Source of the DNA: Flavobacterium sp.
GTDB taxonomy: Bacteria; Bacteroidota; Bacteroidia; Flavobacteriales; Flavobacteriaceae
Assembly (NCBI RefSeq): GCF_027533505.1
Contig: NZ_JAPZUB010000023.1
Coordinates: 1 to 52,793 of the forward strand
DNA length: 52,793 bases
Direction of reading: 5' to 3'
Part shown: one piece after another, positions 26,509-35,933 of the stretch
Position numbering within the stretch: the first letter of the stretch is position 1
How the letters are laid out: each line of letters starts with the position of its first letter
Position numbers and translations under genes: made by a program
Notes under the pieces: generated by a model
Database searches by the model: none
What the model was told of the DNA's origin: nothing
The model's input: the letters and a program-made list of their open reading frames with translations, nothing else

Positions 26509-27218
26509 AAATTATACCCGCTATTGATCTACAAGGAGGTTGCTGTGTGCGATTAGCACAAGGGGATTACCTCCAAAAAACGGTCTATGCTTCCGATCCT
26601 CTAGAGCAAGCACTCCTTTTCGAACGGTGTGGCGCGACACATTTGCATCTTGTCGATTTAGATGGTGCCCAGTCGCAATCAGTGGTACATCTTGAGGTTT
26701 TGGAAAAAATTGCGAAACACACACAGCTTATCCTTGACTTTGGCGGAGGAATCAAAACTGAAGCCGATTTGAAAAAAGTGTTGGATGCCGGTGCGCAGCA
26801 AGTCACTCTTGGCAGTATTGCAATCAATCAACCCGAATGGGTCAAGAAATGGGGTGCAACCTATGGCTACGAACGTTTTATTTTGGGGGCGGATGTTCGA
26901 GGGGAACAAATTGCCACCAACGGTTGGCGTACCCAAACCGACCATTCGGTATTCAATTTTATAGCAACATACAGCGCTTGGGGCTTTCGTCAATTTATGG
27001 TAACCGATATTGCCAAAGACGGTATGCTTAGTGGGCCATCAGTGGCATTGTATCAAAAAATATTGGCCGAATATCCCATCGAACTTATTGCTAGTGGTGG
27101 GGTGAGTTCGTATGCAGAAGTGCAAACGCTGCGTGCAATCGGTTGTGCGGGTGCCATCATCGGAAAGGCGTTGTATGAAGGATGGATTGATTTACACAAA
27201 CTGCTCGAATCATGCTAA
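26505..27218 (+). CDS. hisA: ProFAR isomerase HisA
   Basis: This 237-residue TIM barrel starts [20 protein letters not shown]. It converts ProFAR to PRFAR. The first catalytic Asp is in AIDLQGG, and the second half has VTDIAKDGMLSGPS with the other. A longer upstream frame exists, but the ATG at 26505 gives the exact family N-terminus and the usual four-base overlap with hisH. It overlaps hisF by seven bases. Confidence 0.95.
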   Translation: MKIIPAIDLQGGCCVRLAQGDYLQKTVYASDPLEQALLFERCGATHLHLVDLDGAQSQSVVHLEVLEKIAKHTQLILDFGGGIKTEADLKKVLDAGAQQVTLGSIAINQPEWVKKWGATYGYERFILGADVRGEQIATNGWRTQTDHSVFNFIATYSAWGFRQFMVTDIAKDGMLSGPSVALYQKILAEYPIELIASGGVSSYAEVQTLRAIGCAGAIIGKALYEGWIDLHKLLESC

Positions 27219-27979
27219 AAAAACGAATTATTCCCTGCTTAGATATCCAAGGCGGTCGCGTGGTGAAAGGCGTTGGTTTTGAAGGATTACGCGACATGGG
27301 CGATCCGATTGCTTTGGCACAACGGTATGATGCTGAAGGCGCTGATGAATTGGTATTCTTAGACATTAGTGCTACGCTTGAAGAACGCGCTACACTTTCG
27401 GAGTTGGTACGTAACATTGCCGCCACGATTCAAATTCCCTTCACCGTAGGCGGCGGCATTCGATCGGTAAATGATGCTAAAAAATTGTTGCGATCTGGCG
27501 CCGATAAAATCAGTATCAATTCGGCAGCATTGGAACGACCCGAATTAATCACGGAATTGGCTGCAGCCTTTGGCAACCAATGTGTTGTAGTAGCCATTGA
27601 TGTAAAAACGGTAGACGGTGTGGATTATGTGTTTTCACATGGAGGCAAAAAAGCTACCCAGCGTGAAGCGTTGTCGTGGGCGAAAGAAGCCGAACGCTTG
27701 GGTGCGGGAGAAATCTTACTTACCTCAATGAACCAAGACGGTGCGCAAACAGGGTTTGCCCTTTCATTGACGAAAAAAATAAGTCGGGCATTATCCATTC
27801 CAGTAATTGCCTCTGGTGGCGCAGGAAGTGGAGCAGATTTTTCCCAGCTATTTAAAGAAACTGAAGCGACGGGAGCCTTAGCTGCAGGAATTTTTCATGC
27901 GGAAAAAGTGGCGATAGCAGCCATAAAAAACGAATTATTCACCCAAAAAATACCGGTACGATGGAACCCCAATTTATAA
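27212..27979 (+). CDS. hisF: Imidazole glycerol phosphate synthase, cyclase subunit HisF
   Basis: This 255-residue TIM barrel starts with KKRIIPCLDIQGGRVVKGV. It has IDVKTVDG and LLTSMNQDGAQTGF with the catalytic Asp residues. With HisH it makes IGP and AICAR from PRFAR and glutamine. Its barrel is related to HisA, the preceding gene product. The last 19 bases overlap hisIE. Confidence 0.96.
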   Translation: MLKKRIIPCLDIQGGRVVKGVGFEGLRDMGDPIALAQRYDAEGADELVFLDISATLEERATLSELVRNIAATIQIPFTVGGGIRSVNDAKKLLRSGADKISINSAALERPELITELAAAFGNQCVVVAIDVKTVDGVDYVFSHGGKKATQREALSWAKEAERLGAGEILLTSMNQDGAQTGFALSLTKKISRALSIPVIASGGAGSGADFSQLFKETEATGALAAGIFHAEKVAIAAIKNELFTQKIPVRWNPNL

Positions 27980-28560
27980 ATGACACCCAACTTCTTCCTG
28001 CCATTATTCAAAATGCGTTGACAGGTAAAGTACTAATGCTCGGCTACATGAACCGTGACGCCTTTCTATTGACCAAAGAATCCCAAACGATTACCTTTTT
28101 TAGTCGGAGTCGGAATGAACTCTGGACGAAAGGTGCGACCTCAGGGAACTACTTGCGATGGACGTCCTATGCGGTCGATTGCGATCAAGATGCTATTTTA
28201 TTTCAAGTAATTCCCGACGGACCTACTTGCCACACTGGTGCTACATCTTGTTTTGAAAATGCCCCTGAACTCGGTTTTTTGGGTAGTTTAGAAAACCTCA
28301 TTCAAGAACGTTTAATTGCGGCAAATGAAGATTCGTATGTATGGCGTTTGACCCAAAAAGGGACTGCAAAAGTTGCCCAAAAAGTGGGTGAAGAAGCCGT
28401 TGAAACTGTAATTGAAGCGTTGCAAAACAATACATATCGTTTTAAAGAAGAAACGGCCGATTTACTCTTCCATTTGTTGCTACTTTTAAATAATCAAAAG
28501 GTAACTTTGAAAGAAATTACGGCTGTTTTACACCAAAGAAATCAATCTAAAGCACAATAA
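27961..28560 (+). CDS. hisI: Bifunctional PRA-CH hydrolase/PRA-PH pyrophosphatase HisIE
   Basis: The 199-residue fusion has HisI at residues 1-105 (MLGYMNRDA, SRSRNELWTKGATSGN, and the metal Cys residues in DCDQDA and PTCHTGATSCF). HisE occupies about 110-199 (KVGEEAVETVIEAL, ETADLLFHLLLLL). It performs the second and third steps. It is the last his gene. No strong terminator is visible after it, so some read-through toward trp is possible. Confidence 0.95.
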   Translation: MEPQFINDTQLLPAIIQNALTGKVLMLGYMNRDAFLLTKESQTITFFSRSRNELWTKGATSGNYLRWTSYAVDCDQDAILFQVIPDGPTCHTGATSCFENAPELGFLGSLENLIQERLIAANEDSYVWRLTQKGTAKVAQKVGEEAVETVIEALQNNTYRFKEETADLLFHLLLLLNNQKVTLKEITAVLHQRNQSKAQ

Positions 28561-28616
28561 ATCAACTAATTATAACTTTTTTGATTTTTTTTAGAAAAAG
28601 ATAAAAACAACTTTTA

Positions 28617-28624
28617 TACTTTTG
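28617..28624 (+). promoter_or_regulatory. -7 box of the trp operon promoter
   Basis: TACTTTTG (TAnnTTTG) ends five bases before the leader peptide ATG, implying a nearly leaderless mRNA. Confidence 0.6.
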
Positions 28625-28629
28625 TCTTC

Positions 28630-28698
28630 ATGAATTGCAACAATCAAAATACCAATTGGTGGCACAACCCGTACTCCGTTTCTGGATTGCGATGGTAA
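28630..28698 (+). CDS. trpL: trp operon leader peptide
   Basis: A 22-residue peptide runs from ATG at 28630 to TAA at 28696 and contains the tandem pair NWWH plus a final Trp (LRW). It lies between the trp promoter and a strong terminator ahead of trpE, the arrangement of ribosome-mediated attenuation. I did not find an obvious antiterminator partner by eye. Confidence 0.85.
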   Translation: MNCNNQNTNWWHNPYSVSGLRW

Positions 28699-28730
28699 TG
28701 CTATTGGTGTATTTTCTTCAATAACAGCTT

Positions 28731-28757
28731 AACCCGCCTTTCCAGGCGGGTTTTTTT
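28731..28757 (+). terminator. trp attenuator terminator
   Basis: AACCCGCCT pairs perfectly with AGGCGGGTT around a four-base loop, followed by a T run, 21 bases before trpE. Confidence 0.9.
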
Positions 28758-28778
28758 ATTCCCTAATTTTTCCTTTTT

Positions 28779-30176
28779 ATGGCTTATATTTTAACCACCG
28801 AAGTCCGAACGGCGCCGGGTGATTTACACACACCGGTAGCACTTTACCTCAAATTACGCGACCGTTTTCCCAACAGTTTGTTGCTGGAAAGTTCGGAATA
28901 CCAACGTCGTGAAAACAGTTTGTCGTACTTGTGTTTACAACCTATGGCACAATTTGAAGCAGATTTGGATCAAATTAAAATCCAATTTCCCGACGGTTCA
29001 AACCCACAGTATTCTACCCAAAACACCTCAGTAAGTGAAGCATTACATGATTTTTGCTCCCAATTTGTTGTAGAACCGAATGCCTATGCATTCACTACCC
29101 AAGGGTTGTTTGGCTATACTTCATATGATGCGATTCCTCTTTTTGAACCTATTCAATTACACCATTCCCCGATGGATGTTCCGCTTATCCACTACCAATT
29201 GTTCCGATTCCTTTTGGTTTTTGACCATTTCAAAAATGTCCTGTATTTCGTTGAAAATCGGTTGGAAAACAGCCCTTCCGAATTGGATGCTTTGCACGAA
29301 TTATTGGTCAATCCAACGGTGGCGACTTTTCCCTTTCGTACTGTAGGTGAAGAACAGGCTAATTGTAGCGACGAAGCCTTTTTAACCACCCTCGAAAAAG
29401 GAAAAGCACATTGCTACCGCGGTGATGTTTTTCAGATTGTGCTTTCCCGTCAATTTCAACAAGCGTTTCAAGGCGATGATTTTAATGTTTACCGTGCCTT
29501 ACGATCGGTAAATCCCTCGCCCTATTTATTTTACTTTGATTACGGTTCGTATAAAATAATGGGATCCTCACCCGAAGCCCAATTGACGATTCGACAGCAA
29601 AAAGCAACCGTATTTCCTATTGCGGGAACGTTTCGTCGAACAGGTAATCCAGAGGAAGACAAAAAAATGGCATTTGCCCTGCGGGAAGATCCGAAGGAAA
29701 ATGCGGAACATACCATGCTCGTCGATTTGGCACGAAATGATTTACATAAACAGTGTTCCCAAGTACAAGTCGAGCGTTATAAATCGATCGAATTCTACTC
29801 CCATGTGATTCACATGACCTCAAAAGTCAGCGGCCAATTAGTCCCCGATTACCAACCCTTAGCGGTTTTAGGAGCCACTTATCCTGCGGGAACCTTATCG
29901 GGAGCGCCTAAACACCGTGCCATGGAACTCATTGATGAATTAGAACCCAACAACCGTGGCTTCTATGGTGGAACGATAGGCGTGCTAGGGCTTGATGGCA
30001 CCTTAAATCACGCGATTTTTATTCGATCGATTGTGAGTCGAAACAACACGCTAACCTATCAAGCAGGTTGCGGTGTGGTCCTTCATTCCGACCCACAAAT
30101 GGAATTACAAGAAGTCAATCATAAACTGAATGCGGTGCGAACTGCCATTCAAAAAGCTACCCAATTTGCCTTATGA
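28779..30176 (+). CDS. trpE: Anthranilate synthase component I TrpE
   Basis: This 465-residue chorismate-using enzyme makes anthranilate with TrpG. The feedback site LLLESSEYQ near residue 37 matches the LLES tryptophan-binding motif. The catalytic half shows DVFQIVLSRQF, PSPYLFY, GSSPE, PIAGTFRR and EHTMLVDLARND. Tryptophan inhibition is thus expected, as well as attenuation. It overlaps trpG by four bases. Confidence 0.95.
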   Translation: MAYILTTEVRTAPGDLHTPVALYLKLRDRFPNSLLLESSEYQRRENSLSYLCLQPMAQFEADLDQIKIQFPDGSNPQYSTQNTSVSEALHDFCSQFVVEPNAYAFTTQGLFGYTSYDAIPLFEPIQLHHSPMDVPLIHYQLFRFLLVFDHFKNVLYFVENRLENSPSELDALHELLVNPTVATFPFRTVGEEQANCSDEAFLTTLEKGKAHCYRGDVFQIVLSRQFQQAFQGDDFNVYRALRSVNPSPYLFYFDYGSYKIMGSSPEAQLTIRQQKATVFPIAGTFRRTGNPEEDKKMAFALREDPKENAEHTMLVDLARNDLHKQCSQVQVERYKSIEFYSHVIHMTSKVSGQLVPDYQPLAVLGATYPAGTLSGAPKHRAMELIDELEPNNRGFYGGTIGVLGLDGTLNHAIFIRSIVSRNNTLTYQAGCGVVLHSDPQMELQEVNHKLNAVRTAIQKATQFAL

Positions 30177-30739
30177 AAATTTTAGTTTTAGACAATTACG
30201 ATTCCTTTGTTTACAACTTGGTTGCCCTTATTCGAGAAGTAACTTCGGCTCCCATCGATGTAATCAAAAATGATCAAATTGATTTGGAATCGGTGACGCT
30301 TTACAGCCACGTTTTGCTTTCACCCGGACCAGGTATCCCCACTGAAGCTGGAAAAATGATGGCGGTCTTGGAGCGCGTTGCACCCCACACGTCGGTTTTG
30401 GGTGTTTGTCTTGGACATCAAGCCATAGCTGAATTTTCAGGAGCGCGACTCAAGCAATTAACCGCTCCGCTGCATGGCGTTACCTCGGCATTGGTCCAAA
30501 CCCAATCGGATAACTTATTTGAAACTATACCCAAAACATTTCAAATTGGTCATTACCATTCTTGGGTGGTCGCTGATGATAGTGTACCAAATTCCCTTGA
30601 CGTACTCGCCTTGGATGAGCAGCACCATATTATGGCGATCAAACATAAAGGGTTCCCCTGGCGTGGAGTTCAATTTCATCCCGAATCCATACTCACCGAA
30701 CACGGCAAAACCCTTATTTCCAATTGGATCAAAAATTAA
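30173..30739 (+). CDS. trpG: Anthranilate synthase component II TrpG
   Basis: This 188-residue glutamine amidotransferase has DNYDSFVYNLV at the N-terminus, LLSPGPGIP, the nucleophile in VLGVCLGHQAI and the QFHPESILTEHG motif. It supplies ammonia to TrpE. It is a separate gene, not fused to trpD. A small gap leads to trpD. Confidence 0.95.
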   Translation: MKILVLDNYDSFVYNLVALIREVTSAPIDVIKNDQIDLESVTLYSHVLLSPGPGIPTEAGKMMAVLERVAPHTSVLGVCLGHQAIAEFSGARLKQLTAPLHGVTSALVQTQSDNLFETIPKTFQIGHYHSWVVADDSVPNSLDVLALDEQHHIMAIKHKGFPWRGVQFHPESILTEHGKTLISNWIKN

Positions 30740-30743
30740 AACT

Positions 30744-31736
30744 ATGAAAACGTTACTGGATTATTTATTTACGCACCAAACCCTAAGTCTCGAAGCCGCT
30801 AAAGAAGCCATGCTCACCCTGACTTCGGGAACGGTCAACCCGACACAAATTGCAGCCTTCATGACTGTTTTCAATATGCGTGCAATTACGTTGGCCGAAC
30901 TCATCGGATTTCGAGAAGCGTTGATCACCCAATGTGACCGCATTGACCTTTCGGCCTACAACCCCATGGATGTATGTGGTACAGGAGGCGATGGCAAAAA
31001 CACTTTTAATATTTCGACCTTAACGGCATTTGTAGTCGCTGGCGCTGGCATACCCGTAGCCAAACATGGAAACTACGGGGTGTCTTCCATCTCTGGGTCG
31101 TCAAATGTTTTGGAGGAATTGGGTGTGACTTTCCCTACGAATCCTAAAATCATCGAGGAGCAATTGGCGACCACCAACTTAACCTTTCTGCATGCGCCCT
31201 TATTTCATCCCGCTTTAAAAAATGTAGGCGCCATCCGAAAAGAACTCGGCCTCAAGACCTTATTTAACAAACTCGGTCCTTTGGTTAATCCCGCCCAACC
31301 CAAAGTACAAATGACGGGTGTTTTTAATTTAGAATTGGCGCGAATGTATCATTACATCTTACAAGAAGAAGGTGTGCAATACCGCATCCTGTATGGGTTA
31401 AGCGGTTGTGATGAAATTACCTTAACCGATACGGTGAAAGTCATTCATCCCGAAGGCGAATCCTTTGTTACGGCTGAAAACTTGCGCTTAGAACCCGTTG
31501 CCTTAGAAGCATTGGAGGGTGGTAAAACAGTTGCCGAAGCCGCCCAAATTTTTACTCAAATTTTAAAAGGGAAAGGCACTCCCGAACAAAATCGGGTAGT
31601 TTGTACCAATGCGGCGATGGCTTTACTTACCTATGATCCCGACTATTCATTTGAAACAGCTTATCAAATCGCAACGGAATCACTCCTGAATTTGAATGCG
31701 GCTAACGTACTCACCCAATTAAAATCAATCGCATGA
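30744..31736 (+). CDS. trpD: Anthranilate phosphoribosyltransferase TrpD
   Basis: This 330-residue enzyme has the PRPP motif DVCGTGGDGKNTFNIST, the KHGNYGVSSISGSSNVLEELG segment and GPLVNPAQP. It transfers phosphoribose to anthranilate. A longer frame extends upstream through trpG, but the ATG at 30744 lies just after the trpG stop and gives the proper N-terminus. It overlaps trpC by four bases. Confidence 0.94.
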   Translation: MKTLLDYLFTHQTLSLEAAKEAMLTLTSGTVNPTQIAAFMTVFNMRAITLAELIGFREALITQCDRIDLSAYNPMDVCGTGGDGKNTFNISTLTAFVVAGAGIPVAKHGNYGVSSISGSSNVLEELGVTFPTNPKIIEEQLATTNLTFLHAPLFHPALKNVGAIRKELGLKTLFNKLGPLVNPAQPKVQMTGVFNLELARMYHYILQEEGVQYRILYGLSGCDEITLTDTVKVIHPEGESFVTAENLRLEPVALEALEGGKTVAEAAQIFTQILKGKGTPEQNRVVCTNAAMALLTYDPDYSFETAYQIATESLLNLNAANVLTQLKSIA

Positions 31737-32518
31737 ACCTGTTAGATACCCTTGTACAAAGTAAAAAACAAGAAATTTCGTATTTAAAAACCCATTTTTC
31801 AAACCGTTTTTTTGAAGAGCAACCGTTGTTCAATAGCGCCACACGGTCTTTGAAAAAGAGCATTGAAAATTCGGTAACCGGCGGAATTATCGCCGAATTT
31901 AAACGGCAATCTCCTTCAAAAGGGGTCCTCCATGCCCATGCTAATGTGGAAGCAATTACTACAGGATATACTGCCGGACTCGTCGCAGGCATTTCGGTTT
32001 TGACGGATGCGCCTTTCTTTGGGGCCCTGCCTAACGATTTTGCGGTGGCTCGTGCCCATAATCCGATTCCGCTGTTGCGCAAAGAGTTTATTTTGGACGA
32101 AATCCAACTATGGGAATCCAAAGCCATGGGAGCCGACGCCATCTTATTAATTGCGCGAATTTTATCGGCAGAAACCTTGGAACGATTAACTGCGGAGGCA
32201 CATCAATTGGGACTCGAAGTGCTCCTCGAACTGCATCAAGAAGAAGAACTTGAAAAAATCAATCTGGAGCAGGTCGATATCGTGGGGATCAATAACCGCA
32301 ATCTCAATTCGTTTGAAGTCGCTATTGAACACAGTATCGCTTTAGGAAAAAAAGTACCCGAAAATTGCATCAAAATTGCAGAAAGTGGCATTGATTCTTT
32401 GGAAACCCTTCGCCATTTACAACACCACGGATTCCATGGTTTCTTGATTGGAGAACAGTTTATGAAACAGGAAAATCCGGGAGCCTATTGCCAACAATTT
32501 ATACACAACTTACGATGA
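31733..32518 (+). CDS. trpC: Indole-3-glycerol phosphate synthase TrpC
   Basis: This 261-residue TIM barrel has [15 protein letters not shown] with the catalytic Lys and Glu, [13 protein letters not shown], and [13 protein letters not shown]. It closes the indole ring. Here it is a separate gene, unlike the TrpC-TrpF fusion of enterobacteria. It overlaps the trpFB gene by four bases. Confidence 0.95.
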   Translation: MNLLDTLVQSKKQEISYLKTHFSNRFFEEQPLFNSATRSLKKSIENSVTGGIIAEFKRQSPSKGVLHAHANVEAITTGYTAGLVAGISVLTDAPFFGALPNDFAVARAHNPIPLLRKEFILDEIQLWESKAMGADAILLIARILSAETLERLTAEAHQLGLEVLLELHQEEELEKINLEQVDIVGINNRNLNSFEVAIEHSIALGKKVPENCIKIAESGIDSLETLRHLQHHGFHGFLIGEQFMKQENPGAYCQQFIHNLR

Positions 32519-34329
32519 AAATTAAAATATGTGGGGTGTTTGACCCCGAAAATATAGCTGCTGTAGTTTCAGCGCAACCTGACTTTGTGGGATTTATTTT
32601 TTATCCCAAATCGAAACGGTATGTCGGAACGAATTTCGATCCCAATTTAATTGTCAATCTCCCAAAATCGACCCAAAAAGTTGGGGTATTTGTGAATGAA
32701 AATCGGGACCAAATACAACGTATACATTCAAAATTCAATTTGGACTACATCCAATTGCATGGCGATGAAACCCCAGAGGATTGTGCGTTTTTTAAATCAA
32801 AAAGGATGCGGATCATCAAAGCATTTGGGGTGGGAGACGGATTTGATTTTTCATCTATAGCCGACTATCTTCCCTATTGCGACTACTTTTTGTTTGACAC
32901 GGCAACGCCCAATTATGGGGGAAGCGGACAATCGTTTCATTGGGAAATTCTCAACGATTATCCCTTTGACACACCCTTAATTTTAAGTGGAGGATTGGGT
33001 GTGGCCGAAGTAAAAACCCTTTTAAAATCGGGGATTCCCAAGGTAGAAATCCTAGATTGCAACAGTCAATTGGAGAACGAAAATTACCACAAGAATCTAG
33101 ATTTAGTAGCCGAAGTGATCGCCTTAACGAGAAATAAAAAGGTAGGGATCCAACCTGATGCAGCGGGGTATTATGGCGAATTTGGTGGCGCTTTTATTCC
33201 TGAAATGTTGTATCCCAATGTCAAGGAATTGCAAGAGCACTACTTGAGTCATTTGCACGATCCGGAATTTCAGCGGGAATTTCAGAGCTTATTGAAATCC
33301 TATGTGGGACGGCCCACGCCGCTGTTTTACTCCAAAAAATTATCGGCGCTTTACGGAGGAAAAATTTACTTGAAACGGGAAGATTTGAACCATACGGGGG
33401 CACATAAAATCAACAACGCCATTGGTCAAGTATTGTTAGCCAAACGTTTACAAAAAAAACGAATTATTGCCGAAACGGGTGCGGGCCAACACGGCGTTGC
33501 AACGGCTACGGCTTGTGCTTTATTGGGAATGGAATGTACAATTTATATGGGCGAAATCGACATCCAACGGCAACAGCCTAATGTGGAGCGTATGCGCTTG
33601 ATGGGTGCAAAAATTGTCCCTGCAACGAGTGGTAGTCGAACCCTTAAAGATGCTACCAACGAAGCCATTCGGGCTTGGATTAATAATCCTGTGGACACCT
33701 ACTATGTGATTGGTTCGGCCGTGGGACCGCATCCGTATCCTGATATGGTGGCGCGATTTCAATCGGTGATCAGTGAAGAAATTCAAGAGCAACTGAAACA
33801 AGAAACCGGTCTATCGGCACCCGATTATGTCATTGCGTGTTTGGGTGGTGGCAGCAATGCGATTGGTGCTTTTTATCATTTTATTGGAAACCCGAACACC
33901 CAATTGATTGCGGTAGAAGCCGGAGGATTGGGCGTTGACTCGGGAAAAACAGCGGCTACCATTGCTTTGGGGAAAAAAGGGATTATCCATGGAAGTAAGA
34001 CCTTTTTAATACAAACCGATGATGGGCAAATTGTCGAACCCCATTCCATTTCGGCGGGATTGGATTATCCAGGGATTGGTCCGGTGCATGCGCATTTGAG
34101 CGCCACGGGACTAGCCAAAGTTGTTTCGGTCACCGATGAAGAAGCGGTGACAGCAGCCCTGCAATTGGCGCGGTTGGATGGTATTTTACCAGCTCTTGAG
34201 TCAGCACATGCGTTGGCTTACTTGCCGAAGATGCAATTGCAACCCGACGAAATTGTAGTCGTGAACTTATCCGGTCGCGGTGACAAAGATTTAGCCACAT
34301 TAATCCCTTTTTTACATCATGAAAAATAG
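32515..34329 (+). CDS. trpFB: Fused PRA isomerase and tryptophan synthase beta chain (TrpF-TrpB)
   Basis: This 604-residue protein joins two trp enzymes in one frame. Residues 1-205 are TrpF: KICG with Cys6, LHGDE near 81, [12 protein letters not shown] with the catalytic Asp128, and SGGLGVAEV. Residues 213-604 are Trp[28 protein letters not shown] with the PLP Lys298, [10 protein letters not shown] and GGGSNAIG. The link is only about eight residues (KKVGIQPD), with no stop and no in-frame ATG. In TrpF the usual DVxSGxE end is DCNSQLE. A longer frame starts at 32488, but the ATG at 32515 gives the TrpF N-terminus and the four-base overlap with trpC. Both activities look intact. The gene overlaps trpA by 11 bases. 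Confidence 0.93.
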   Translation: MKIKICGVFDPENIAAVVSAQPDFVGFIFYPKSKRYVGTNFDPNLIVNLPKSTQKVGVFVNENRDQIQRIHSKFNLDYIQLHGDETPEDCAFFKSKRMRIIKAFGVGDGFDFSSIADYLPYCDYFLFDTATPNYGGSGQSFHWEILNDYPFDTPLILSGGLGVAEVKTLLKSGIPKVEILDCNSQLENENYHKNLDLVAEVIALTRNKKVGIQPDAAGYYGEFGGAFIPEMLYPNVKELQEHYLSHLHDPEFQREFQSLLKSYVGRPTPLFYSKKLSALYGGKIYLKREDLNHTGAHKINNAIGQVLLAKRLQKKRIIAETGAGQHGVATATACALLGMECTIYMGEIDIQRQQPNVERMRLMGAKIVPATSGSRTLKDATNEAIRAWINNPVDTYYVIGSAVGPHPYPDMVARFQSVISEEIQEQLKQETGLSAPDYVIACLGGGSNAIGAFYHFIGNPNTQLIAVEAGGLGVDSGKTAATIALGKKGIIHGSKTFLIQTDDGQIVEPHSISAGLDYPGIGPVHAHLSATGLAKVVSVTDEEAVTAALQLARLDGILPALESAHALAYLPKMQLQPDEIVVVNLSGRGDKDLATLIPFLHHEK

Positions 34330-35092
34330 ACTTCAAACCCTAATGGAAAAGGGGCCAAAACCGTTGCTTTCCATTTATTATACAGCAGGCTTTCCCTCGC
34401 TAGACGCAACTATTCCTATCGCCGAATTTTTGGAACAACAAGGCGTTGACTGTCTCGAAATCGGTTTTCCATTTTCCGATCCCTTGGCCGACGGGCCCTT
34501 AATTCAAGCCAGCAGCTCCCAAGCCATTGAAAATGGAATGACCCTCTCTGTTTTATTTAAGCAATTGAAAAACTTGCGCGGTCGAGTATCGATTCCCGTG
34601 GTATTGATGGGGTATTTGAATCCGGTGCTGCAAATGGGAGAAGTAGCTTTTTTGGAAGCCTGTGCGCAAGTAGGTGTGGATGGGGTTTTACTTCCGGATT
34701 TACCCTTGGAGTATTTTGAGAAAAACTTGAAAGTTCACTACGAACGATTGGGAATTGCGCCGATTTTCTTGATTACACCTGAAACTCCTGAAGCGCGCAT
34801 TCGTGAAATCGATCGGTTGAGTCAGGGCTTTATCTATCAAGTTGCCTCCAACAGTATTACGGGAAGTGAAGCCAGTTTAGCTTCGCAAACCGCGTATTTT
34901 GAGCGTATCGCTGCAATGGACTTGCGAAATCCTTGTTTGACCGGATTTGGGATTCACAATCGGGAAACCTTTGAACTGGCCACTACCTACAGTCGGGGCG
35001 CTATCGTAGGGAGTGCGTTTATTAGGCAGTTACAAACATTGGAGGGTGATTGGGAAAAACTCGTGCCTTTTTTGAATCAATTTCGAAAATAA
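34319..35092 (+). CDS. trpA: Tryptophan synthase alpha chain TrpA
   Basis: This 257-residue TIM barrel has the catalytic Glu and Asp in [16 protein letters not shown] (near 48 and 59), and the later segments [11 protein letters not shown] and GFGIHN. It splits indole glycerol phosphate and passes indole to TrpB, here the C-terminal half of the TrpFB fusion. It is the last trp gene, followed by a weak stem-loop. Confidence 0.95.
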   Translation: MKNRLQTLMEKGPKPLLSIYYTAGFPSLDATIPIAEFLEQQGVDCLEIGFPFSDPLADGPLIQASSSQAIENGMTLSVLFKQLKNLRGRVSIPVVLMGYLNPVLQMGEVAFLEACAQVGVDGVLLPDLPLEYFEKNLKVHYERLGIAPIFLITPETPEARIREIDRLSQGFIYQVASNSITGSEASLASQTAYFERIAAMDLRNPCLTGFGIHNRETFELATTYSRGAIVGSAFIRQLQTLEGDWEKLVPFLNQFRK

Positions 35093-35107
35093 AGAACTGA
35101 TTCTTTA
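35090..35107 (+). terminator. Weak stem-loop at the end of the trp operon
   Basis: TAAAGAA pairs with TTCTTTA over a four-base loop, starting at the trpA stop codon. AT-rich and without a good T run, so only a possible terminator. Confidence 0.3.
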
Positions 35108-35121
35108 GGATTTCCTTTTCA

Positions 35122-35150
35122 TTTGTGAAGTGATTTTTGGTGTATCTTTG
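35122..35150 (+). promoter_or_regulatory. Promoter of the bacilliredoxin gene
   Basis: TTTG, 17 bases, TATCTTTG: an exact match to the Bacteroidota -33/-7 promoter pattern, 43 bases before the ATG. Confidence 0.85.
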
Positions 35151-35193
35151 TACCGCCTAAAAGCAAGTTACATTAATTTCAAATTCAACGATT

Positions 35194-35604
35194 ATGTATC
35201 CAGAAGAAATGGTAAACCCCATGCGTGCTGAATTAACGGACGCAGGTTTTCAAAACTTATATACTGCCGAAGCGGTAGAAAATGCAATTAAACAAAACGG
35301 TACCACCTTGGTTGTGGTCAACTCAGTATGTGGCTGTGCGGCGCGCAATGCCCGTCCGGGTGCGAAAATGAGTTTGGATGGCGACAAAAAACCCGATCAT
35401 TTGATTACGGTTTTTGCAGGTGTTGATCGCGAAGCGGTGGATACGGCGCGTCAACACATGTTCCCGTTTCCTCCTTCATCGCCGAGTATGGCGTTGTTTA
35501 AAGATGGCGAATTGGTTCACATGTTGGAACGCCACCACATTGAAGGCCGTCCTGCTGAAATGATTGCAGAAAATTTAAAAGACGCGTACAGCGAATTCTG
35601 TTAA
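35194..35604 (+). CDS. BrxA/BrxB family bacilliredoxin
   Basis: This 136-residue thioredoxin-fold protein has the CGC active site in VNSVCGCAARNARPG near residue 50. Family members remove bacillithiol from oxidised proteins in Firmicutes and are widespread in Bacteroidota, some of which also make bacillithiol. It has its own strong promoter and a terminator, so it is a single-gene unit. Confidence 0.9.
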   Translation: MYPEEMVNPMRAELTDAGFQNLYTAEAVENAIKQNGTTLVVVNSVCGCAARNARPGAKMSLDGDKKPDHLITVFAGVDREAVDTARQHMFPFPPSSPSMALFKDGELVHMLERHHIEGRPAEMIAENLKDAYSEFC

Positions 35605-35625
35605 GCGTTTTCAAAACAAAACAAC

Positions 35626-35657
35626 AACCCTCAATGGCTACCGTTGGGGGTTTTTTT
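35626..35657 (+). terminator. Terminator after the bacilliredoxin gene
   Basis: AACCCTCAA pairs with TTGGGGGTT (one G-T pair) and is followed by a T run. Confidence 0.85.
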
Positions 35658-35763
35658 GTGGAAAATAAAGAATACTTTCTTCTCCATTTATCCTTTTGAT
35701 AGTATCAAATGATTCTATGGGACAACGAATTTTCATTTTCAAAAAGGGCTTCTTTACAGCACT

Positions 35764-35830
35764 GCGCGCAAGGGATAGTAGCGAAAATCCTTTTGGGAAA
35801 CCCAAAAGATTGTAGCGAATAGCCCGACCC
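35764..35830 (-). repeat. Intergenic repeat element, copy 2
   Basis: Read on the minus strand this is GGGTCGGGCTATTCGCTAC, then TTTTGGG-TTT-CCCAAAA as a central hairpin (35791-35807), then GGATTT and CTATCCCTTGCGCGC. It is the counterpart of 12021-12100 in opposite orientation. The gap 35605-35933 otherwise holds only a terminator and the trhO promoter. Confidence 0.5.
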
Positions 35831-35850
35831 TTTAGGGATGCGCCCAAAAC

Positions 35851-35880
35851 TTGGAAAATTCAAAAAAAACGGTACTTTTG
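35851..35880 (+). promoter_or_regulatory. Promoter of trhO
   Basis: TTG at 35851-35853, 19 bases, TACTTTTG at 35873-35880 (TAnnTTTG), about 53 bases before the ATG. Confidence 0.65.
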
Positions 35881-35933
35881 CCCTCGAATTCCGCCATTGT
35901 GAATTTATATTTCTCACTTAATACGTTTATAGC

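Noticed and set aside
28561..28616. Terminator after hisIE
   Set aside because: Only poly-T and AT-rich sequence without a convincing stem, so none is annotated.
35638..35917. Overlapping minus-strand frames of about 70 codons
   Set aside because: They translate the intergenic repeat and terminator and look non-coding.
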